From Symbiodinium natans (taxonomy: Eukaryota > Sar > Dinophyceae > Suessiales > Symbiodiniaceae): 64,000 bases of DNA. The notes beneath the pieces are model-generated. The model had not been told where the DNA came from. It did no database searches and saw only the letters and a list, made by a program, of their open reading frames with translations. Within the stretch, counting starts at the first letter, position 1. Each line of letters begins with the position of its first letter. Below are positions 57,353 through 64,000 of this stretch, in pieces. The stretch is from contig CAJNDS010002472.1 in the NCBI GenBank assembly GCA_905221605.1, positions 1 through 64,000 of the forward strand, written 5' to 3'. Made by a program: the position numbers and the translations under genes.

Positions 57353-57612
57353 GGTGGCCACTGGCAAAAAAAGCCGTGGCCATGTGCATTGGCAAAAAAG
57401 GCGTGGCCATTGGCAACTTTCCCGTGGCCATTGGCAAATGCTACTTGCCCATGGCCACGGCTTTTTTGCCAATGGCCACGTTCCCCATTAAGGTTGGGGC
57501 CCAACCTTAATGGGGAACGTGGCCATTGGCAAAAAAGCCGTTGGCAAAAAGCCCGAAAAGTTGCCAATGGCCACGGCTTTTTTGCCAATGGCCACGTTCC
57601 CCATTAAGGCTA
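57353..57612. repeat. Fold-back module with a long palindrome
   Basis: Repeats of ggccattggcaaaaaagccg occur in both orientations. At its centre is a perfect inverted repeat with 42-bp arms (57457-57498 and 57500-57541) and a single-base spacer at 57499. A related module lies at 58632-58820. The 21-bp unit is divisible by three and open on both strands (AKKPWPL on plus, ANGHGFF on minus), so peptide frames here are by-products. It would extrude as a cruciform or give a hairpin RNA. Confidence 0.9.
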
Positions 57613-57645
57613 GGGGGGGCATTTTGTGCGAATTGGGCTTGAAAA

Positions 57646-57806
57646 AGGGTTTAGGGTTCAGGGTTTAGGGGTTTAGGGTTGAGGGTTTAGGGTTTAGGGC
57701 TTAGGGCTTAAGGGTTAAGGGTTAAGGGTTTAGGGTTTAGGGCTTGGGGTTTAGGGTTTAGGGTTTAGGGTTGAGGGTTTAGGGTTTAGGGTTTAGGGTT
57801 TAGGGG
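57646..57806 (+). repeat. Interstitial TTTAGGG tract
   Basis: About twenty copies of TTTAGGG and close variants (gtttaggg, gggcttaggg, aagggttaaggg) lie in the G-rich orientation on the plus strand. It merges into the 180-bp tandem units that follow. Confidence 0.9.
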
Positions 57807-58146
57807 GCTTTAAGTAAATTGAACCTATGGATCTAAAAGAGGTTTAAGGAAATTGAAGAAATATGAAAGGAGAAAGAGTTCGGGACAAACCAAAAAAGAT
57901 ACCAACTTCACTGGCGCAGTTAGCGCAGCTCTAAAATTTAGGGTTTAGGGTTTAGGGCTTGGGGCTTAGGGTTTAGGGTTTAGGGGGCTTTAAGTAAATT
58001 GAACCTATGGACCTACAAGAGGTTTAAGTAAATTGAAGAAATATGAAAGGAGAAAGAGTTCGGGACAAACCAAAAAACATACCAACTTCACTGGCGCAGT
58101 TAGCGCAGCTCTAAAATTTAGGGTTTAGGGTTTAGGGTTTAGGGTT
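57801..58146 (+). repeat. 180-bp tandem pair with telomere-like junctions
   Basis: Two units begin tagggggctttaagtaaatt at 57801 and 57981. They are about 98% identical through gaacctatgg, ggagaaagagttcgggacaa and ccaacttcactggcgcagtt, and each ends in TTTAGGG repeats. The unit seems to be telomere-associated sequence duplicated between telomere-like stretches. Confidence 0.9.
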
Positions 58147-58161
58147 CGCCAGTGAAGTTGG
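58082..58161. repeat. 15-bp inverted repeat enclosing a TTTAGGG loop
   Basis: The word ccaacttcactggcg (58082-58096) is followed after 50 nt, largely TTTAGGG repeats, by its exact reverse complement (58147-58161). The axis between 58121 and 58122 is also the axis of a 26-bp inverted repeat 0.5 kb out on each side. That marks a fold-back junction. Confidence 0.85.
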
Positions 58162-58564
58162 CGCCTAGAGCATTATTAGGAAAGTGTCTTTTGATAACGC
58201 GAGAAAAAAGACACTAGGGTGTATCCATTCTTTAAGGGGCATTTAGAAGCCCAGATGTAGTCATAGTTTCGTTTAGATGTCATCATGTCGTTTAGATGTC
58301 CTTTGTCATCATGTGGGGCTGTCCTTCAACATTTAGATCGTTTATTTAGGGTTTATAGAAATTGTATAGGGTTCAGGTCCCAATAACGTTTTTTTTCACC
58401 GGGCGTCCCTCCAAAGAGGACAGCCGAGAAGTTTTGTTTTTTGGAACTATGTTTTTAGTTTTGGAAGGGGGTCCTCAAGAAAATACAAATTGACGCCACC
58501 GTCTCGGGGGGCGCTGCCCCCCGAACCCCCCGCCAGGACTCCTCGCCCTGGACCCCGCCAGCAA
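58162..58564. other. Unique spacer between opposing telomere-like tracts
   Basis: No gene is recognised. It holds T-rich segments, repeats of gtttagatgtc near 58271-58301, one end of a 29-bp inverted repeat (58345-58373), and a short GC-rich segment (58505-58560). Confidence 0.5.
58345..58373. repeat. 29-bp inverted repeat, left arm (right arm 59157-59185)
   Basis: The 29 bases starting tttagggtttatagaaattg are the exact reverse complement of 59157-59185. The arms enclose the CCCTAAA tract, the second fold-back module and the C-run. Confidence 0.85.
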
Positions 58565-58608
58565 TCGCTAAACCCTAAACCCTAAACCCTAAACCCTAAA
58601 CCCTAAAC
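58565..58608 (-). repeat. Interstitial telomere-like tract in opposite orientation (CCCTAAA)
   Basis: Five to six perfect CCCTAAA copies lie on the plus strand, the reverse of the 43.6 and 57.6 kb tracts. Together they read TTTAGGG...CCCTAAA, the head-to-head order of a telomere-telomere junction. Confidence 0.9.
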
Positions 58609-58631
58609 TCTCTCTTTCATATAATAATTTA

Positions 58632-58820
58632 AACCTTAATGGGGAACGTGGCCATTGGCAAAAAAACCGTGGCCATTGGCAAAAAAGCCGTGGCCATTGG
58701 CAAAAAAGCCGTGGCCATTGGCAAAAAAGCCGTGGCCATTGGCAAATTCGCCAATGGCCGCGGGAAAGTTGCCAATGGCCACGGCTTTTTTGCCAATGGC
58801 CACCAATGTCATTAAGGTTG
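58632..58820. repeat. Second fold-back module
   Basis: Five direct copies of ggccattggcaaaaaagccgt-type units are followed by ggccattggcaaattcgccaatggcc (small spacer) and inverted copies. This gives a hairpin centred near 58746. Its first 26 bp (58634-58659) are the exact reverse complement of 57584-57609 in the first module. Confidence 0.88.
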
Positions 58821-58939
58821 AATTTCCAATTTCGACCCTATTTACCCAACCCCGCCACCCCCCACCCAAACACACCCGCCCAAACCCTCCATCAGGCACT
58901 TCGGGGAGGGGCTTAGGGCTTAGGGATCCAAGACGAACC

Positions 58940-59054
58940 CCAGCCCCCCCTCCCCATTAAACCCCACCCCCACTTCTCCACCCCCGCCTCTCCCCCACAA
59001 CCCCTCCCCCCCCCCCCCCCCCCCCCACCTCCCCACCTCCCCCCTCGCCCCCCT
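58940..59054 (-). repeat. C-rich tract
   Basis: The tract is runs of C broken by A and T, including one uninterrupted run of more than 20 C near 59007-59029. It is the strand-reversed counterpart of the G-run at 57.1 kb in the mirrored arrangement. Pro- or Gly-rich frames across it are artefacts. Confidence 0.85.
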
Positions 59055-59099
59055 AAGCCTGCCTGGAAAGCCATTGCAATGTTATTCAAGAGCAAAGAA

Positions 59100-59156
59100 A
59101 AAACCGGTCAAAACCCCGTCAAAACCCGGCAACACCCCGTCAAAACCCCGGACACA
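59100..59156. repeat. Short gtcaaaacccc tandem
   Basis: Four to five imperfect copies of gtcaaaacccc(g) lie between the C-rich tract and the 14-bp array. Confidence 0.6.
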
Positions 59157-59185
59157 AACCCTATACAATTTCTATAAACCCTAAA

Positions 59186-59630
59186 CCGTAGCCCTAAAAC
59201 CCTAGGCCCAAAATCCTAGGCCCAAAACCCTAGGCCCAAAACCCTAGGCCCAAAACCCTAGGCCCAAAACCCTAGACCCAAAACCCTAGGCCCAAAACCC
59301 TAGGCCCAAAACCCTAGACCCAAAACCCTAGGCCCAAAACCCTAGGCCCAAAACCCGACGCCTAAAACCCTACGCCTAAAATCCTAGGCCCAAAACCCTA
59401 GGACCAAAACCCTAGGCCCAAAACCCTCGGCCCAAAACCCTAGGCCCAAAACCCTAGGCCCAAAACCCTAGGCCCAAAACCCTAGGCCCAAAACCCTAGG
59501 CTTAAAAAATCTAGGCCCAAAAACAACCCTAGGCCCAAAACCCTGGGCCCAAAACCCTAGGCCCAAAACCTAGGCCCAAAAACCCAGGCCCAAAAATAGG
59601 CCCAACCCTAGGCCCCAAAACCCCTCCCTA
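59186..59630. repeat. 14-bp array (ccctaggcccaaaa)n
   Basis: About thirty tandem copies of ccctaggcccaaaa run across some 440 bp, with occasional tagacccaaaa, tacgcctaaaa and tcggcccaaaa variants. The unit looks like CCCTAAA with a GGCCC insertion, continuing the C-rich telomere-like orientation. The frequent cctagg word is palindromic. Confidence 0.9.
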
Positions 59631-59633
59631 AAA

Positions 59634-59830
59634 CCGCCCCCCCCCTCCCCCTCCCCCCCACTCCCCCCCCCTCCCCCACCCCACTCCCCCCACTCCCCCA
59701 CTCCCCCACTCCACTCCCCACTCCCCCACTCCCCACCTCCCCCACTCCCTCCACTCCCCCCCCCACTCCCTCCCCCCACTCCCCCCCACTCCTCCCTCAC
59801 TCCCCACTCCCCCACTCACTCCCCCACTCC
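59634..59830 (-). repeat. (cccccact)n-like C-rich array
   Basis: This is a low-complexity tract of ccccact, cccccact and ctccccc words covering about 200 bp. On the minus strand it is G-rich and would favour quadruplexes. The Gly/Glu/Trp-rich minus-strand frames are compositional. Confidence 0.85.
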
Positions 59831-60193
59831 CCAAAAAGTAGGATGCTAGTTAAACACGCTCGGTCCCCAAAAAGGCAGGATGCTAGTTGAGTACTCTCGG
59901 TCCCCAAAAGGCAGGATGCTAGTTAAACACGCTCGGTCTCCAAAAAGCAGGTTTCTAGTTAAACATGCTCGGTCCCCAAACAGCAGGATGTTAGTTCAAC
60001 ACGCTCGCTCCCCAAAAAGAAGGATGCTAGTTGAACACGCTCGGTCCCCAAAAAGCAGGATGCTAGTTGAACACGCTCGGTCCCCAAAAAGCAAGAAGCA
60101 GGATGCTAGTTGAACACGCTCGGTTCCAAAAAGCAGGATGCTAGATGAACACGCTCGCTCCCCCAAAAAAAAGTAAGATGCTAGTTGAACACG
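59831..60193. repeat. 36-bp tandem array with an in-frame 12-residue unit
   Basis: About ten copies of a 36-bp unit (ggatgctagttgaacacgct, then cggtccccaaaaagca) are present, with some 35-40-bp variants. The plus strand reads VEHARSPKSRML repeats for seven units (59880-60113) before a stop. With no promoter, start context or flanking coding sequence it is more likely a minisatellite than a gene. The last, partial unit runs directly into duplication copy B. Confidence 0.88.
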
Positions 60194-63100
60194 CGTTCAG
60201 GATGTGTTTCCACTCGAGGCAGAGCTTTGATTACTCGGGTCATCTCGATATCGATTTCAAGGACCTATTTCATGTATGCTGCATGCGTGTTTGGGGGGGG
60301 GGGGGCGGCTGGGAATGTCTGTCCGCCCTCTTGCCAGGCCACCTCCCCACAGCCGGTTCTTTTCCGAGTGATTTGAGCCGCTGTGTGGCTGCTCACAAAA
60401 GGTCTCATTATCTGCGGCACATGTGGCCACAGAGCTCTGCAAATTTCTGCGCCTCAGGGAAGCTAAAGCCGCTGGGACGTCAACGGGACGTTGCATCGTG
60501 CCATATTACGTGCCATAGGCGTTTCAGCGTATTGCTAGCTGGATCCCCTGCGTCGCAGCATGTGCGAGTGGTCTCGTTGTTACATTCCAACATTCTAAAG
60601 TCGCCGACGCCCAGTCGTGCCACCGCGCTGGTGGTAAACGAGATCAACAGAGCAATGAGCAAAGCAGGCAAGCAGCACATGACCTGCAATGTTCACCATG
60701 CCCTGTCGGTTCCAGATGTCCCTGCAAAGGCATGCCTTCAAAGGCGCCGGGGCAATCGGGGGGGCAATCGAGCAAAGCCTGAGCAAAGCAGGCAAGCAGC
60801 ACATGAGCTGCGGTGAAATGTTCACCATGCCCTGTCGGTTCCAGATCTCGGAATGTGCCCTGCAAAGGCCTGCCTTCAAAGGCCGCGCAAGGGCAATCGG
60901 GGGGGGGGGGCAATCGAGAGGTGAGGACGGCAATCGATGCGAAGGGAAAGGGCCAAGCGGCCAGGCCGCACAGATTCACCACACAATCCGTCAGGGCCGC
61001 CAAACGGCTTCGGCTTAGCAGGCTTCGCCGATGGCGGACAGCGAAGCCCTCCTGCGGGAGCCCTCGATCTTGTGGACAATCTTGGCTGCTTTCGCCGCCG
61101 GCGACGCCTTCTCACCGCACATTCCCGAACCTCACGTCTGGAACTCGGCTGCTCGGTGACATGGGGCGCATGCTATTGCTCCACTCGACAAGTCACGGTG
61201 TGGATCGCGGCACGCAGCTGCGCTGCTGCTTTCCCGCGATCGACTCGACGATGCAAGCCCCTTTGGAAGGCGGCGCATGGCGGCACGCTCACTTCCGGAA
61301 GCAAGCTGGGCTCGGAGCCATCCTCGTTGACGCAATCTGGGATGGGGTTGGTCGCTTCAGGAACGTTTTTGGAACTTCAGGTTCTGCAGCTGCCAAAAAA
61401 AGCAAATGCACCTCAGCTCACGCATCCTGCCGCACGTGGCGTTGCCAACAGGGGGCGCTTGAATTCTTGCTCTGCCCCAAGTCACCGTGCAGAGCGCGGC
61501 ACGCAGCTACGCTGCTGCTTTTCTGCGCTTAACGCTGCAACTTCTTTGGAAGAAAGTGCGCTCACGGCCAGAAAGAAGATGAGCCCCTGAGCCTCGGCGC
61601 CATCTTTGACGTGGCCTGGGATTGAGTCGGTCGCTTCACGCACTTGTGGGGAACTTTCGGTTCAGCAGCTGCCTGTACAACGAATGCACCTGAGCTTGCG
61701 CAGCCTGCCACATGTGGTCATGAGGCACTGCCCAGACCTTGGTTCATCAAAAGTCCTGCTGTTGACAGCTCCCCCTAGAGCTACAGGTGAAGCAGGGTTT
61801 TTAGGCAGGCTGTTGCGAATCGATGATGCGGGCCCTGTCTACCAGTCCGACCAGACCAGCACCCCTGCCCGAGCATGTTTGGAGTGAGCCTACCCAGTGC
61901 CTGTGAATGTGCTTGCTTAATCCTGGGCGACGACGGCGCACACAGACACTCTCGCGCCAGTGTCGCAGACCCCGCAAACAAATCCACTGCTCTGAGACGC
62001 CGGACTGTGCGCAACAGCGGCCCCTTTTTGCACGGCCGGCCAAACCAGCGAGCTTGTTGTAGCAGACCAACACATGCTGCCTTACACACAGTAAACAGGG
62101 ACGGCAATGGGCTTTTGGATGGCCCTTGGGCGAAGAGACGAGGCCACAGGAAAGGCAAACCGTAGACGAGGGGCCCGACGTCAAAGACCCCTGAGCCTCT
62201 GGGCCTGTGCAGGGGCAAAGGGCAGTCATGGGCCGTGGGCTGTTTTTACTCATGAAAGAGAATGCACAAAGGCGGTGCAGTGAAATGAACAGTGCAGTGA
62301 TGCACCCAGCTGTGGTCCGGCCCACATCTTTGATCTTGCGTGGAATGCGCAGAAGAAGTCCAAGAGGAAACCAAGATATCGCCATTGCAATCAGAACTAC
62401 GCTGACCTTGCCCTCCGCGGGGCTGCTTCCGCACAGGTCAGGTGCCGTATGAGTTCACGAAACAACTCGAATTCAATGATCGGATTTTCGCAAAGAGCGA
62501 GTTGTGCCACCTGGAGCAATTGCAACCGAGGTGGTGGTTCTGACTTGCCTGCCTCTCATGTCTGGCGTCCTGTGGTGACAAAGAAGCAGAAGAAGCGCCA
62601 GGAATGCAAAGCACACAAGCTGGTCCTCGAACAAATGGATAGATAGGCTTTGGCAGGAGCCATGACTGTTGGCCCCAAGAGGAGAACACGCCGCTAATTT
62701 GACAGGAGTCACTGTGCGGATAGCACGCAGCCACGCTGCTGCATTCCGGGTGGTTCGTGTTGCATAATTCCGTTCGAAGGCAGCGCACCTCCCTCCAGAA
62801 ACCAAGTGGGTCCCTTTAGGGCCGAACCCCAAGGTAGAACTCCTCTGTGGCACTCACAACTGTAGCTTGCGTCCTTTCAAGGGCATGTCCTTTGGATCAT
62901 GTCTCACTCAGAATGCTGTTGCAAGCGCTTCCCTGGGGAGCCTTTAACAGAACGCCAATCGTGCGATAAATGAATCCCATTGATGCACTGACTGGACACT
63001 GACCGCACACCATGTGGTCCCGCGCAATCATGTCTGGATGGAGATGATGCTATTTCGCAACGAGTCAGCCTCCTTGCTACCTTTGCAACTGTTTCTAGGT

Positions 63101-64000
63101 CGCCTGTTTGGGTTCCAAAGGAGCGAGGGTGGCACGCCACATGAAATACTGCAACGATCTACACGACGCCCGGAAAACTTGACTGCACCGGAGACGCCTC
63201 CAACCGTCACCCAATCCAGCTACCACGACAATGAACCCAGCTTGACAAACCGGCAGCTACTCGTTTAGAGTGGCGATGGCCGCATGCAGCATGGAACGAT
63301 AGGTTACCAAGGTGGCTTGGGTCAGCAGGTTCACGGCTGCAATGCACCGCGTTGGCAGCTTCGAGGCCGACCAGGGCGCCAGCAAACCGGGCCCGAACCT
63401 GATTAAAGGCGTACGTGCAGCCTCATCGCCTCATCGACCAAGGGAATGCCTGTGGATTATATGCGGCCTTTGCTTTCCGCAGATTTTCCAATGTCCAGAC
63501 ACCTGAGTGCTTTGGCTGTGTAGTGAACGCAGCACTGGTACTTTGGCCCTGTTTCTGGTGGCACATAGATCGCTTGTCTGTCTCACGCTGCTATCCCCTC
63601 GAGTATCATGCATACTCACTTTTGTAGTCCAATGGCAGTTGCTACTTCTACAGTCGCCGGGCGCACGCCTCGGGCAGCCCGACAAGGTTCACCCACCGTC
63701 GGAGTCTTCAAAAGCTGCGCCGAGTGCGTTGGTGCAATCTAGTCCGACGCCCAAAGTCTCTAGCCAGAGCCGCAGAGCCGGCAATCACCTGCACTGCGCG
63801 GAGACGCTGGCCTATGCACAGCAGCGGTCTGCAAGCATGCGCGAGCATGGAGCACATGCTCGCGCAAAGGCCCGGTGCCTTCCGGTGTCCGCGCAAGGCA
63901 CGTTCAGTTTGTGAGCGTAAGCCCAGCCGCTGGTGGTGCTTCAAACTGTCAAGCCGCCAGTCATGCAAAGTCTCTTGCCAGCATGGTGCCCACGGCATCC
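60194..64000. repeat. Segmental duplication, copy B (truncated by window end)
   Basis: Counterpart of 12473-16622, in the same orientation, starting at cgttcaggatgtgtttccac immediately after the 36-bp array. It lacks one 286-bp unit (junction at 61207-61225), and several short indels fall at small direct repeats. It has 27 extra bases near 62322-62348. Substitutions are sparse, so the duplication is recent. The contents, as in copy A, are not recognisably genic. Confidence 0.93.

Noticed and set aside
57160-57510. Gly-rich (plus) and Pro-rich (minus) reading frames of 100-190 codons
   Set aside because: They are translations of the G-run and fold-back repeats. Several frames on both strands are open for compositional reasons only.
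59831-60193. CRISPR-like look of the 36-bp array
   Set aside because: The repeats are contiguous with no unique spacers, there are no cas genes, and the DNA is eukaryotic. It is a minisatellite.
1-64000. tRNA and rRNA genes
   Set aside because: I looked for T-loop-like ggttcgaatcc words and conserved rRNA blocks. Only isolated ttcgaa words were seen, without matching acceptor or D-arm sequence. A covariance-model scan was not possible.

Overview
The window looks like nuclear DNA of a dinoflagellate, most likely a Suessiales/Symbiodiniaceae-type genome. This is inferred from four things. There are TTTAGGG-type telomere-like tracts. There is a large Ty1/copia element of the kind that is abundant in these algae. 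Its LTR contains a 13-nt match to the 3' end of the dinoflagellate spliced leader. The rest is very repeat-rich and gene-poor, with no operons, Shine-Dalgarno sites or compact coding. Outside the retrotransposon I recognise no protein-coding gene. Most long ORFs there begin at TTG or GTG, lack familiar motifs, or run through simple repeats.

Layout. 1-12472: anonymous sequence with old diverged dispersed or tandem repeats (pairs at 2.4/6.1 kb, 3.8/3.95 kb and 11.46/11.94 kb). 12473-16622: copy A of a large segmental duplication whose copy B fills 60194-64000 and runs off the window. 16623-22860: anonymous, with a dispersed ~450-bp repeat pair (17.26 and 20.9 kb). 22866-25612: a tandem array of alternating 588- and 598-bp units. 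25840-26830: an older tandem duplication. 26831-43640: mostly anonymous, with a duplicated block at 36.7 and 42.06 kb whose last ~530 bp are nearly identical. 43641-46262: telomere-like repeats, a pentapeptide-type array, a 35-bp array and a G-rich tract, partly duplicated 1461 bp apart.

46263-57016 is the centrepiece: a structurally complete, apparently young Ty1/copia retrotransposon on the minus strand. It has identical 156-bp LTRs, a 5-bp target duplication, a polypurine tract, a candidate primer site, and two ORFs. ORF1 (417 aa) ends in a HAD-like domain. ORF2 (2638 aa) is a Gag-Pol with coiled coil, CCCH finger, aspartic protease, integrase, a methyltransferase-like insert, reverse transcriptase, RNase H and a C-terminal 2-oxoglutarate/Fe(II) dioxygenase-like domain. 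The empty target site survives in the neighbouring duplicate at 44797-44801.

57017-60193 is a stack of low-complexity and telomere-like DNA: a G-run, a long palindrome, TTTAGGG tracts, a fold-back axis near 58121, CCCTAAA tracts, C-runs, a 14-bp array and a 36-bp array. Its order is mirror-like, as if a telomere-proximal segment had folded back or fused. It abuts duplication copy B exactly at 60194.
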